64,000 nt of DNA from Cenococcum geophilum 1.58 (lineage: Eukaryota > Ascomycota > Dothideomycetes > Gloniales > Gloniaceae). Made by a program: the position numbers and the translations under genes. Numbering within the stretch: position 1 is the stretch's first letter; every line of letters begins with the position of its first letter. Below, in pieces: positions 1-11,985 of this stretch. A model generated the notes under the pieces. That model saw only the letters and a program-made list of their open reading frames with translations. It did not search any database and was not told the DNA's origin. Where the stretch lies: positions 752,432 to 816,431 of the forward strand of contig KV748189.1 in assembly GCA_001692895.1 (NCBI GenBank), read 5' to 3'.

Positions 1-2865
1 TAGAATAGGCGACTAAAATATAGATAATACCCCGTTAACGAATATACGCAAAGCACTCGCCTGCCTCTTTAACACTACCTATACTAATATCGCCTAGGCG
101 ATTAGGAATAGTCCTAAGTACCCTAAGAACCTTAATGTGGCAGAAACCTTTTAGTACTTCTCTATATATATAACCTTTTTAACTAGCGTTAAGAGCGGTC
201 TTTAAACGGTTTATAATAAAGGTTAAACTATAAAGTCCTAACTTAAAGAAGCTTAGCATAAAATTAACTCCCTTATAACGCCTAAAATACGTATATAACA
301 ATACGAATAGTAAGCTTTTATATATACTAAGACTATATAAAGTCTAAGCTCTTAGATTACTATACTTACTTAAGCTATTACCGATAAGAATATAAACCCT
401 ATAACTAGCTCCCCTCTTCTAGCTAAGCCCTATAGGAAAAAGCGTAAAGTAAAAAATCTAACCCTATTTAATAGTAAGGGATCACCAATTAAAAAGTAAG
501 AAAAATTTAAAATATAGGAAATAAAGATCTAAGGTGTTTTCTGGAGGAATATAAAGTGCTTTAAAACCCTAATGGACGAAGTCCTTTATATATTAGACAT
601 ACTAATAGATAAGGCCTACAACTATATTAAATATGGCCTTAATATACTATATATACACCTAAACAATTTAAGCAAATGGACCTTTTCTAACCGAGAATCT
701 ATGTTTATATACATAAGAAGACACTATAAGACTATAGATATAACCTAAGTGGCTAAAAATAAGTTAGATACTTTATATTAAGGCGAGCGTAATTACTAGT
801 CCTAAAAAGCAGAGCTTAATAAGTTAATAATTAAAGCAAATAAAACTAAGGAATAAAAGGTAGATTTACTTAGAAAGAATATTTCCCTTAAAATAAAGGA
901 CCTAGCCCTTACCCTTAGCTATAAAATTAATAATGCTAATTATAAGGGCTAGAGCAAGCAAATAGATATATTTACCCACAACCTATAGAACTATACCCAC
1001 TATACTAAACTAAATGCCGCTAAGCTAAATACCGCTAGCGGATATTAATCTGTATTACCTAATAATAACACCTTAATACTGGCACTATAGAATAACCTAA
1101 TAAACCTTAACGCCGTTAAATTTAGCGGCGGTAGTAGTAGCCTCCCTAATAACATTTAAAGATATTGTATAGATAATAAACTCTATATAGCATATAGCCA
1201 ATCTAGCTACTAGAAAGATACTTACGACCCCTAGATAAACCTAAATCCCCTTTTAATACTACCGCGCTAACCCCCTCTTAGCCACGGCAGATTCTTTAGC
1301 AGAGGGGATAGTAATTAAGGCAGTAACTAAGGATAAGGACGCGGGTTTGGATATAGAGACCTACCCCTACAATTCCCCCCCCTAATACAGCCCTAGTTAA
1401 TAGTCCTATATATAAACTATAGATAAATACTCTATACTACTACCAATTATAAGACCGGCTATATTATTAAAGAAATACCCCCTAGTATATATACACCGTT
1501 AGAGACTAATATATTAGAACACACTAGCTAAAACTATAGCCACTAGCCAAGCCCCATAATCTAGTTATTAAAAGGCTAACCCTTAGACTAAGTCGCCTTT
1601 AAGGGTTAAAACTATACGGGGAGAAGGATAAAAGGATTAGATTTATACTACTAGATTAGTTAGACCTTATTTTAAGCCAGCTAGTACTTAACCTTAGAAC
1701 AGTAAATAATAATAAAAATGCTATCCTTATCCAGACTTACCTCTCCTTACCGCGCAACCCACTCCTAGAAGTCTTTATTAAAACATTAAGCCTTATTAAT
1801 AGTGGTAATATAGCACCAGCGTTTATAGATAAAGACTCGCTTATAAAAAAGCACAATATTATAATAAAAAGACTCCTAGTTTTAAAACCACTCTACCTTA
1901 CTAACGGACTCCCATCCAGCTTTATTACCCATTACTTTATAATAAAAATAATAATTAGCCACTATATAGAATCTATACTTTTCTATACTATAAAGTTATT
2001 ACCCTTAATACTAGTAATTCTTAGAATACCCTAGCTTAAAAAGCATAACCTAAGAATAGACTTCCCCGTTCTAGAGCTTAAGTTTAACTCTAATTACTAT
2101 GCCTATAACTATCTCCTATAGCACATCCCTAACTATAACTAAGTAGTACTATACAGACGCATCATACGGCTAATACTTAGATACTATTAGCTGATAGTAA
2201 AAGAGGTACCTAATACTAGCAAGCTAATATATGTAGTAAATAAAGCGGAGATTTTAGAAGATTAGACTACCGCCCTGCCCCTAAAAATATAAATACTACT
2301 AGAACTATAAGTCCCCTATATATACCCGCTTAACCTAGGCTAGCTAATAAGATACCTAACTCTAAGTTATTTGCTATATACATACGCAACCACACGTATA
2401 ATAGCTAAAGGCGTTATATCTAAAACCAAAACTAGAGTAATTAAGACCTTCCCCTTACAACGCCTAACCTTATACCTATCTCCCACGCGTACTATACAAG
2501 GCCGCCGCCTTGTTTCTGCCCCCTTAGGCCAACTAAGCTGTACTAGCTTAGCTGTAGCACCGGAGAACCAGACACGCCCTAACCTAGATAACATTAGATA
2601 TACTTATACCGTTAATTTTACCTAGTTCTATAAATAAAAAGATATAAAGGTAATAAGGATCTATATAGCAGAGCTAATAGAACTAGTTAAATAAGAAGAG
2701 CATTAATAGCTGCTTAAAGAGCTACCTATAGGCCTAATAGAAGTACCAAACCTGTTAAAAAGGTCTTTCTACTAGCTAGTAGAAGGCAACTATATAATAG
2801 AGGAAGCCTATAAAGCGCTACCCTCTTATTTCTATAACTTCCTTAAAATAAACCTAAAAACTAAG
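1..2865 (+). pseudogene. Ty3/gypsy gag-protease remnant, RIP-degraded
   Basis: This is the 5' coding part of a gypsy retrotransposon. The structural Gag protein occupies roughly 400-1600 and the aspartic protease roughly 1660-2310. Reading the plus strand through stop codons gives a gag ending in a degraded CCHC knuckle (about 1155-1220, RYCIDNKLYIAYSQ followed by KDTYDP, several Cys now Tyr) and an Arg/Gly-rich tail. The protease reads LINSGNIAPAFIDKD at about 1792-1836. In retropepsins this would be D-S/T-G, so the catalytic Asp has become Asn, a change a single G-to-A RIP hit would give. Downstream text (PNLLKRSF, then ALPSYFYNFLKIN) runs up to 2865, where another LTR begins, so the element is cut by insertion. 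No reverse transcriptase of this copy was found beyond the cut. The window edge truncates the 5' side. It is non-functional. Confidence 0.75.
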
Positions 2866-3289
2866 TATAACGGAACCTTGTAGCAAGAACTACGGTGGGT
2901 CCTGTCAATGGGCTAGGTGTGTAGGTATAGCAGGAAGTCAACAACGTAATAACAACTAGTGGAGTGGTTGCCTAATAGATTAACTCTAATTGTATTCTGA
3001 GAATTACTATAAGGAAGGAACTATCTAGGTAGGGATTAAGGGTCCTTAAATACACAACCGTACTCCTATAAAATCCTTCTTATACGTAATATACGTGAGA
3101 TATATAAGGTACGTAAGATATCCCTTATAGATCTTATAGAGCTCACAGAGCTCATTATATAACCTTGGTTACTATTTCTTGTTATATAGTTCTACCGGTT
3201 CTATCCTGGACCGTACTTATATTAACTAACTAGCTTCCTCTAACTCTTCTCCTAGTAGTTATAATATTATACTTAAAGCGTCCATAATA
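2866..3289 (-). repeat. Gypsy 3' LTR (minus orientation)
   Basis: This roughly 424-bp segment is, in reverse complement, closely similar to 62617-63025. Shared blocks include the GGAACCTTGTAG region and the stretch TTATATTAACTAACTAGCTT. In minus orientation it starts TATTATGGACG (from TGTTACGGACG) and ends CCGTTATA (from CCGTTACA). The element-side neighbour at 3290-3305 is a pure polypurine run in the minus strand (AGAGGAGGGAGATGG), the expected polypurine tract before a 3' LTR. That places the element body at higher coordinates. Confidence 0.85.
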
Positions 3290-6200
3290 CCATCTCCCTC
3301 CTCTTTATCTTTGTCCTTAAAGATACCTAACATCTCTAAGTCGTTTATTAGAGGTGTAATATCCGTCTAATTAATTTGGTTAATATCGTTACTTATTATA
3401 CCTAAGGCTACTCCTTCTTCCTTAGCTAAGCGTCGGTCTCGTACCGTAGCTATTATATTGTCGCTAGGTGAGATTATACCTTCCTGTTCTTGTTATGCGA
3501 AAGAGGGGTTAGTTTATATTGCGATTGCGTTACCTATTAACCGACAACCGTCCTCTTATACTAAGTGTACGCGAGCGAACATGCGGTCTTCCTATAATGT
3601 TCGTTCCGTTTCTAACGCTAAGTATACACGTCCTATTACTCTTAATAATCTCTAAGTTCCCTAAGTAATTTGTTATAGGGTTTTATATTTAATCCGCCGC
3701 TGCGAAGCTTAATAGTAAACTATTAGAGGCGTTAGCTAAGATTTATTAACTTTAGTATAACAATAAACTTCGTCTAGCTCGCATTTATAATGAAGAGCAT
3801 TGTACCCTTAAGGCTCGTTAAAATGCTTACGCTCGTCTCCTCCGTCTTAAGAAAGTTTATAAGAAGGTTTATTCTAAGGAGTAAAAACTAGTAGAATAAG
3901 GTCTATAGGAACTTAGTAATAAGAGAACTAACTTTCCTCTACTAGTAAAGGAAATAACTCCGAGTAGTTTAGCAGTCGCTCTTCCTAGGTCCCCCTTAGG
4001 TAACTTGTTTTTTAGCGATCTTTCCCTATCTATATTGCCTGACCTATTTTCTTCCGATACTCCTGTACCTTTCCTATAGCGTTTTTTAAATTTTCTAGTG
4101 GCTCCTAGGTAGTCTCATCGTAGCCTATCCACTTTACTTCGTACTATATTTTATCGTCTATATCCTTATAATTAACGATCTTTAAAACTTGCTATTTGTT
4201 TTCCTCTTATCCTCTATACATGTCTGCTTCGTAAACTAGTGGCTTAATATTCCTATATACTGGCTCTAGTATCGCGATATACTATATAGGGTAGATCTTT
4301 ATCCTAGCTAGTAGATTTAACTTAAATATAACCGATAAAATTTTCTGTGTAATTTTAAAAGGTCTTAATCTAATATAGTCTAACTTCTTACTTAGTCGTT
4401 AACTCTTAAAATTTTTATATAGTAGCTATACTTTATCTCCCTTCTTAAGATCTGGTCCCTTAGATCTCTTAGCATTATAGTACTTCTTTATTCTTTACTA
4501 TACCACCTTAGCTGTTTCTATAAAGTTTTTATAAAGAATTATTAAAGTCTCTATTCTTTCTTTAGCTGTGCTACTTATCTTCTTTACTTAACGTAGTAAT
4601 AATAATATTCTTAGTTTGTATCCGTAATTCACCTTAAATAGTAATATGCCCATTCCTTCCTGTGGTGTAATATTATATATAAACTATGTAACTAGTAATA
4701 ATAATACCTAATTATTCTGTATATAATTAATATAATACCTTAGATACTACTCTAGTATCTAATTTAATCTTTCTATTTAACCGTCTGTCTATAGATAATA
4801 TACGGTAGAAGTTGCTACTTAAACTCCTTATTTCGCTAAAAATACTTCCTAGAATACTACTATAAATCTTAGATCTCTATTCAATATAATTTTACTTAGT
4901 GCTCTATGCCTTACAAACACTTCCTTAATATAGATTTTAGTAATATCTTCTGCTGAGATTTCTTCTGTATATGCTATAAAGTATCCCTACTTTATAAGCT
5001 TGTTTATTATTACTAAAATTATATTATAATCTTGTCCAGTAATAGGATCTCTTAACTTTAGTAACTTAATAATAAAGTCCCATAATATAACCTCCTATAG
5101 TCTTTCTAGTATTTTAATAGGTTATAGCCCTCTATACGGCTTATACCTTGTTAGTTTATTTCTTTAGCAATCTAGATATTTCTTAGTAATTTTCTGTGCT
5201 AAACCCCAGATTCTATTAATAATATACTCCTCTTAAAGTCTTAACACTAAGCTTATAGCTCTATTATGTCCTTAAGTTATTCCCTTATAAAAGTCTTCTA
5301 TAAAATACTCTACTATGCTTTTTAGGATATACTTAGCTTCTTAATTCTCGTATATATCCACCTATAGATTTTCTAGTATGCCTCTAGAATTCTTTATGCC
5401 TAAAAGCTTTCTAGTATCTTATAGACTCTTTCTAACTTTTCCTCTTAAGTTACTACGATTTTTAGATAATTGTATCTAATTAACCTATCTATATCTTTTT
5501 GTAATAAAGCCCCTAATAGCTTCTTATTATTTTATAGTTCAGCCCTTCTGCTTAGAGCGTTTACTTATATATTGTCTATACCCTTAGTATACTAAATCTT
5601 AAAATAGTAGTCTATAAGTGTTTCTGCCTATCTAACCTATCTTTAGTTAAGTTCCTTTATTATTAGGAATCCTATTAGGTTCTTATAATCCGTCTTAACT
5701 ATAAATAGTTTTTCTATTCCTTATAAGAATACTCTTTATTTCTTTAGTGCTATAACTATACCTAATAACTCCTTATTATAGATGTTATAGTTTAGTTCTA
5801 GTAGTGTTATTTTTTAACTATAGTATGCCACTAGGTACTATCTATTTTTATATTTTTATAGAAAGCACGCTCCTAGTATAAAGTCTAATATATCCGTCTT
5901 AACCACTATCTCTAACTTTAGTTAGTAGATTTTAAGGATTGGTTCCTAGGTAAATAACTCTTTAAGTTCCTTAAATAATTCTTTCTATTCCTTTTTCTAT
6001 ACCTATAGTTCCTCTTTCTTCATTAATTAAGTAAACGGCTTAATATTCTTTAACCACTGCGCTATAAACCTCCTATAGTAATTGTAAAACCCTAGAAATA
6101 ATCTTAACTGCGTAACATTCTCTAGTTCTTGCCAATTTACTATAGCTTTGACTTTCTTTAGGTCTATACTTAGTTTGCCTAGCTTAATAATAAATCTAAC

Positions 6201-8104
6201 AAAATCGGTCTTCCTTATAAAGAACTCGTATTTCTTAATTGCTACTAGCATCTGTTCTTCTTATAATCTCTTTAAGACCCATTTAACGTGTTCCCTATAC
6301 TTTTCCTCGCTTATTAAGTAGATAATAATATTATTAAGGTATGCTATAATAAACTTATTAAGGTATTCTCCTAATATATTATTAATTCGCTTCTAGAATA
6401 TCACTAGTGCGTTTATAAGTCTGAATTGCATAACTAATGGCTTATATAGTCCTTTCTTTGACCTAAAGGCTGCCTTTTATTCGTCGCCTTCCTTAATTCT
6501 AATCTAATAGTATGCCTATTTTAGATCTATCTTTGTAAAGATTTGCGCATTGCCTATCCTATTTTAGATTTCGCTAATTAAGGGTAAAGGATACCTATCC
6601 TTTCTTATAATGCTGTTTAACTATCTATAGTCGATGTATAACCTAAGTTTTCCGTTTTTCTTTAGTATAAATAATACTGGATAACCCGCCGATAATTGCG
6701 ATGGTCTAATATATCCCTTTTATAAGTTCTCCTAGATAAACTCTTTTAATGCTTTACCTTTTTCTTTGGTAAGCTTATAGGTTAAAAAGAACCGTAGACT
6801 CGTTCCTAGTTCTAACTCTATCTTATAGTCCTATGCTATATACTTTAATAGCTTCTTACTTTCTGGTAACTATAACTTTTTGCTATATTTGTGGTATCTC
6901 TTTAGTATATAATTTAATCCTTAATTAGTCTCCTCGTATGTCGCTCCAACTTAGTTTATTATTATATCTTACGTTATTAAGTATCTCTAATATTGATATA
7001 ACCTATAACCCAATCAATCTTTAGATTATATTCCTATAACTAAGGCATTCCTAGTATTGCCTTATTATTCCCTAATAGTAATATATTAAAAGACATCTTA
7101 ATTTATCTCCCTTTAATGGTTAACTAAATAGGTCCTATTTTAAGATTAATAATGCCTCCTCCATAGGCTATTAGATTTCCTAAAATTGTAACTAATAGAT
7201 ATAGGTGCTCCTTCTCTCTGTATAGTAGTCCTATTTTTTTTTAAACTGCTGCTAGTAATATATAGTTCCTCGTTGCTCTACTATCTACTAATGCTTTAAA
7301 CTGCTAATCTTGCTATTTAACTCTTAGATTTAGGTATTGTCCTTAAATTCCTTTAAGGGTCTAAGGCTCTACTACTGGCTCCCTTTAGTCCTATAGGCCT
7401 CTACTTTTCCTAACTAATAGCTGCTAGATCCTATTTATACTTAGTCTAACTTAGGCCAATACTTAGTTCGTTTCTTTTCTTTAATATACTATAGATAGGT
7501 GTTCTCTAGATATTCCCACTATTATTATCTATCTAGGTATTTTTCTATAAGGAATCTTCCTAGTTAAAGTATTAAGTTCCCTTGTTCTTAAACTTCTATA
7601 GGGTGCTAACTATATATATACTTAGCGTTTCTATACTTTGCCTTATCCGGTACCCAATATATCCTTACTAGGTACTTCTGGTTCTTATCTTTTAGTGCTT
7701 TATATATATTATACGCGTTATTTATATATACGATTTATACCAACGTATAATATACCTAGTGTCTTAGGTTAACTCTTAGCTCGTCTTTATCCTTAAGTTT
7801 AAACCTTTCTTATATTAATCTAAGCGTTACAACTTTATTCACAGGTACTAAGATTTACCTCTCGCTTCTCTAGTCCTCTAAATCCTTTAATATTATAATT
7901 AAGGCTCCTTTAATATAAGTTATAGCCTTTTCTGTAATTGGGTAGTCTTAAATAACTTATTTATCTAACCATATATAGAAATCTTTCTACTTATTATTGT
8001 GTCGTTGTCTATACCACTTTTAGTATAACTCCTTAAGTGTATATGGTCTGTCCGTAAGAAAGTATCTTCTTATTACTGCGTTGTAATAGCCTTTTATGTG
8101 TCAT
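3290..8104 (-). pseudogene. Ty3/gypsy gag-pol, RIP-degraded, 5' end missing
   Basis: This is the internal region of a gypsy element read on the minus strand: gag from about 8100 downwards, then protease, reverse transcriptase (about 6950-6250), RNase H and integrase (about 5300-3600). The clearest block is 6251-6027, with FVRFIIKLGKLSIDLKKVKA followed by LRLFLGFYNYYRRFIA, the gypsy RT/RNase H linker. The catalytic RT motif at about 6330-6341 reads YLNN instead of YLDD, so both metal-binding Asp residues are lost. Many in-frame TAG/TAA codons interrupt all domains. The 3' end is intact, with polypurine tract and LTR at 2866-3289. The 5' LTR and gag start are absent: the sequence switches abruptly to an unrelated GC-balanced segment at about 8105. 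Confidence 0.85.
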
Positions 8105-8578
8105 TTTTTGAGCTCATCTACCTGGCGAATTCAGGTAGTTCGCTCACAGTTGAGAAAGCCACGTTAGATGTGAAGCTGAAGAGAAAGTTTGTCCCTCGCG
8201 GAAAAACATAAATCTTTCTAAGGAATTCAAAGCAAAGAGCCGTGGGACAACAGCAGTTGTGGCTGAATTGAGACGTTGTGCCAAGGGTGGGAGCGGACTT
8301 GGATGAAGTCTTGGCTTAAATATCTCAGCCGTGCGGAAGCGATGGTTGACAGGCTTGGCGGCATTCGGCTCGGTAATTCTTTCTGTAACTGGGAACATGC
8401 TTGGAGCAGAGGCTACTATCGGGGGAATATCTATCACATATCGGGGGGGCTGATTTGGCGCGGTTACGACCCGGGTTAATACGAGGTTAGGGCCACCCCT
8501 GCTGATAACGCGCCCGAACCCCGCACGAGGTCGCGCAGCGACCGCCCCCAAGTACCTTCGCACGCGATTTTGGGCGAA
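8105..8578. other. Non-RIPped island of unknown origin
   Basis: A sharply bounded segment of about 470 bp with normal CpA/TpG content and much higher GC than its surroundings. It opens with a short hairpin (ACCTG GCGAATT CAGGT at about 8120-8136). An open frame of 139 codons exists on the minus strand (8563-8144) and a 67-codon one on the plus strand (8276-8479). Neither resembles a protein I know, and in GC-balanced sequence such frames arise by chance. It sits exactly where the gag of the gypsy element to its left breaks off, so it may be a later insertion or a deletion junction. No terminal repeats or target duplication were identified. Confidence 0.5.
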
Positions 8579-8654
8579 AAGGTATATAATATGTGTTAGA
8601 TCGGTACCTCTAGACGGTCGCGTAATATTACTCTAAATTTATAACACCTAAACG

Positions 8655-8990
8655 CGTTCCATTCCTATATTAAGGCGTCTTAATTACTATAATGCAGTCC
8701 TATATTAAGACGTCTCGGTTGCTGTAGTATAGTCCTATATTAAGGCGTCTTAGTTAATGCAGTGCAGTCCTATATTAAGGCGTTTTGGTTACTATAGTGC
8801 AGTCGTATATTAAGGTATCTCGGTTACTACAGTGTAGTCCTATATCGAGACGTCTTAGTCACTAGTAGTCCTATATTAAGACGTCTTAGTTACTGCAGTG
8901 TAGTTATATATTAAGGCGTCTTAGTTACTATAGTATAGTTATATATAGAGGCAGTTATATATTAAGGTGTCTTAGTTACTATAGTAAAAT
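8655..8990. repeat. Minisatellite, ~37-bp unit
   Basis: About nine imperfect tandem copies of a unit built on GTCCTATATTAAGGCGTCTT followed by a GGTTACTATAGTGCA-like spacer. Units vary by substitutions, and one copy near 8850-8870 is shortened. The divergence is consistent with RIP transitions plus ordinary drift. No coding potential. Confidence 0.8.
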
Positions 8991-9029
8991 AACTATTTAG
9001 ATATTTTTATAAAGCCAATCTAAAGAACG

Positions 9030-11580
9030 CGGACCTTGTAGCTATTCTAGCTAGTTAATAGCCTATCTCTCGTCTCTTACCGTACCGTCTTTTACGCGCC
9101 GTCTAATATCCTTAATTATCCTACGGCAACGGCTATAGAATATAGCCTCGCCGTTAACCCGCCAGCGCGCCCCTTAGCAGCAATTAAGAGCTTTAATTAA
9201 CGGCCCACCTACTAGCCCTAAAGTCCACTTAGTCTAGAGCTAGAACACCAAATTACCGCCCTAAAGCATCTTATATTTTCTTAGCGGCGCCTATAGGTTA
9301 AGAATAAATAAAAGAGGTTAAGCGTTAGCTTATAGTAGCTGCGGCAGCTATAGCGGGGGTATAGTAAAAGCTTGCGGCAGCTACTGTGGGGGTATAGTAG
9401 ACATTATGGTAGACGGCTAAGCAGGCTCTACAGCGGTAAATAGTTAAGGACCCCTTAGTATCTCTATAGGGGTTAGATATATAGGAGAGGGTTTATCTAA
9501 AGACGGAATCTAGCTATTAACGCGTTTAGGAACGGACGCGGGTATAGGTATAGGTATAGATGCGGGCATAGGTACGGGTGCGGGCATAGGTATAGGTATA
9601 AGGCCGTCTAAAGACGGACGTATAGACTCTATAGGCCCTATCCAAATACCCGTCTTCCCTTACTAGATCTATATAGGTGCGAATAATGCTAATAACCTTT
9701 CTATCTTGCTAAGGCGTTCTAAGATCGTCTACACGCGTAATTAAACCCCCTTTATCTTTAAGATCGCGGCCTTATATCTTAGCTTAGCTACGGCCTTATA
9801 GGCGGGCCAGTATTTCTGTATTATTATCTTGTCTGGTATAACTACGCTAGCCAGCGAGCTTTTTACCCGCGCGGTAAACCTCTAGTACTCCTCGCAGCTA
9901 AAGAGGGGGTCCTTTTATAGAGGGTAAAGCAAGAACTGCTTGCGTAGGATTACCGAGTCCTATAATAGGATTACCCTAAGCGCGTAAAGGAGGCGTAGAA
10001 ATCCTAAGCCTATAAGGTTAAGCTATATAACCTTATTATCTACCCTCTCTAGGTAGTAGGTCTCTATATATTTTAGCTAGATATTAGTCTTAGGCTATAT
10101 CTTTAAACAGAGTACCTCCTCTAGCACCTCCTATGCGCGGGGAAGAAAGTAGCCCTTTCCTTCCTTTAGGAAGCTGGCGATTAACCGTATAAACGCACGG
10201 GGTAGATAGCTAAGGTAGGTTCCTGTCATTGCGTCCATATTCTAGCGTCCAGCCCGTCTAATTTAGGTCTCCTTAACGCCGCTAAGCTTAGCGTGCCAGA
10301 CGCTCTACTTACGGGCGCTATAAATCTTCTCTTTTAAATAAATCCCTACCCCCTAGAATATCTTTTTATTCCATTCAAACTGCGTATAATAGCTTAACGG
10401 CCGTTATGGTACTTTAATACTGCTAGGGAAAACATATAGGCTATAATAGTCCTCTAACTGCTAAAAGAATAGGAAGCTCTTAGCGCTATCCTTACCCTAG
10501 TAGTTAAAGAAGTAGAAGGCTATTATAGAGAGAGGGTAGAGGATAGGGTTAGTATTGCGCATATAGCCCATATACTTAACCTTACCATGCTAATTCTGCT
10601 TCCCCTATATTATTAACATAATTATATACAGCGCTAACTTGTCTAGTTTCGGCCCTTTATTCTCTAGTTTAATAAGGATAAGGTTAGTAAGCTAAACGTC
10701 CCGTCTACTTTCACCCTAGGTAACGGTAGTATAGCCTAAGGAATGGGTTAGAAAACGGCAGCTGTATAGACTAGATAGGGTATATATAAACCTAATAAAT
10801 GCTCGGCTGTAGTTTAAAGGTAAGACTTAATTAAGCCTGGTTTCTTAGAGCCCGTCTTCTAGCACTAAGTAATTACCTTTTTAAGCCCTTTAACGTTATA
10901 ACTACCAGTAATTATAAATAGGCCTTAATTAATAAAGTTAACGCGTTAAATCCGGTTCTTATTACGGCGGACACTATCTAGTACCGCTAAGAGCTTTACC
11001 CCCCGCAGCGGCTGCGAGGTTTTACCTTCCGACTGCTATGCGTAGAGCTTAGTAATAGCGGAGACGTAGCTATTTATAACTAAGTATCGGACTATCTCAT
11101 TAAATAGGGCGTCTAAGGCCTCCTCGTCCCATATCTCTTCCTCCTTTATAGCTTCCTCCCCTACAGCTACGGCTGCCCCTACGGCTGCCTTTCCCCCTAG
11201 CGGCCCTCCTACGGTCGTCTTCTACCTCTTCTTCGCCCGCTCGCCATCTTTCCACATCTCTTTCCGTTTTAACTTCCGTTTTTAATAGCTAGCGGCCTAC
11301 AATTCTTAATTAATAACTTACTGCTCTAAAAATAAGTAAAGCTTATCTTCCGTTACCTAGGCGCCGTCCGTATTACCTTCTAGTCTTACGCACTAGTCTT
11401 CCCACTCTTTCTGCTTTAGCTTGTACGCCCTCGTAGTATTCTTTAAGCGCTAGGCCTTATAAATATCCTATAGCCGTGCTATTTAGGCCTTAAATTCGTT
11501 CTAGAGGCTATAGGGGGAGGAGGCTAGGGGGGCTTCCGTAGTAGACCATAGGGTAAGAAGATTCTTAAGAGACTCCATAT
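9030..11580 (-). pseudogene. Crypton transposase (tyrosine recombinase type), degraded
   Basis: On the minus strand a long frame, interrupted by TAG/TAA at former Gln/Trp codons, starts near 11575 (MESLKNLLTLWSTTEAP). It continues with a basic N-terminal part (RAYKLKQKEWED, KRKLKRKEMWKDGERAKKR at about 11280-11215). The central region carries GKVKYMGYMRNTNP and SLYVFPSSIKVP (about 10590-10390), then RRAGR, NMDAMTGTYLSYLPR and EGKGYFLPRA (about 10250-10130). This order matches fungal Cryptons, whose Ndc10/CBF3-like DNA-binding-recombinase domain is followed by a GCR1-like C-terminal domain. RRAGRW...D is the family's region near the catalytic Arg/Tyr. The tail is Pro-rich (PIPMPAPVPMPASIPIP at about 9600-9550), encoded by a GGTATA/GGCATA-type repeat. 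Cryptons lack terminal inverted repeats, so the ends are not defined. It is no longer active. Confidence 0.8.
9536..9604. repeat. Hexanucleotide-like repeat in Crypton C-terminus
   Basis: Tandem GGTATA/GGCATA/GGTACGGGTGC units. On the Crypton strand they encode an alternating Pro-Ile/Val-Pro-Met/Ala tract; on the other strand they read as a Gln/Val/Arg tract. The repeat is in frame with the transposase, so it is probably a low-complexity protein tail rather than an insertion. Confidence 0.6.
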
Positions 11581-11744
11581 CCGTAAGAGGTAAGGGGGTA
11601 GACGCGTAAGCGCGGCATAGGTAAATAAAGCTACTAAACGCGTAAATATTAATAAAGAAGGAGAAGAAGAGGGCTCTATATTATAGAATTATAATTATAA
11701 TAGGCCTTTCTATATAAAATTAGAAGCCCCGCGCGAGCTAGGAG
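11581..11744. other. Crypton 5' flank, no gene seen
   Basis: AT-rich spacer. It ends in an inverted repeat of CCCCGCGC and GCGCGGG around 11728-11756, which could form a hairpin at the border of the next, non-RIPped segment. Confidence 0.35.
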
Positions 11745-11985
11745 CCAGCGCGGGCACAAGAACAGTAGAGGGTTGGAAAATGGGATTGTCAAGGCGACGG
11801 TGAGGTCGATAGCGCGCGACGAGGACCTCCATACTAACCCAGTACTAACCTAGGCCTCAAAAACGCGTCCGAAAAGTAGGGGCCACCACCAAAGGGGGGG
11901 GGTAATATTTGAACGATATGTCGAAGACCTTAGGGGGTCGTGCGTAACCTGAGGTTATGTCAAGCTTAACCCGGACCTCCGATAC
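11745..11985. other. Second non-RIPped island
   Basis: About 240 bp with abundant CpG, CpA and TpG, including a run of nine G at about 11904-11912 and CCACCACC just before it. Flanks are strongly RIPped: Crypton on the left, LINE on the right. The LINE reading frame stops abruptly at 11985/11986. No ORF, tRNA or known repeat was recognised. Confidence 0.45.

Noticed and set aside
8144-8563. 139-codon ORF in the GC-balanced island
   Set aside because: Frames of this length arise by chance in GC-rich DNA, and a competing frame exists on the other strand. No recognised domain, so not called as a gene.
8655-8990. Regularly spaced repeats resembling a CRISPR array
   Set aside because: No unique spacers; the whole unit is repeated, and the genome is clearly fungal.
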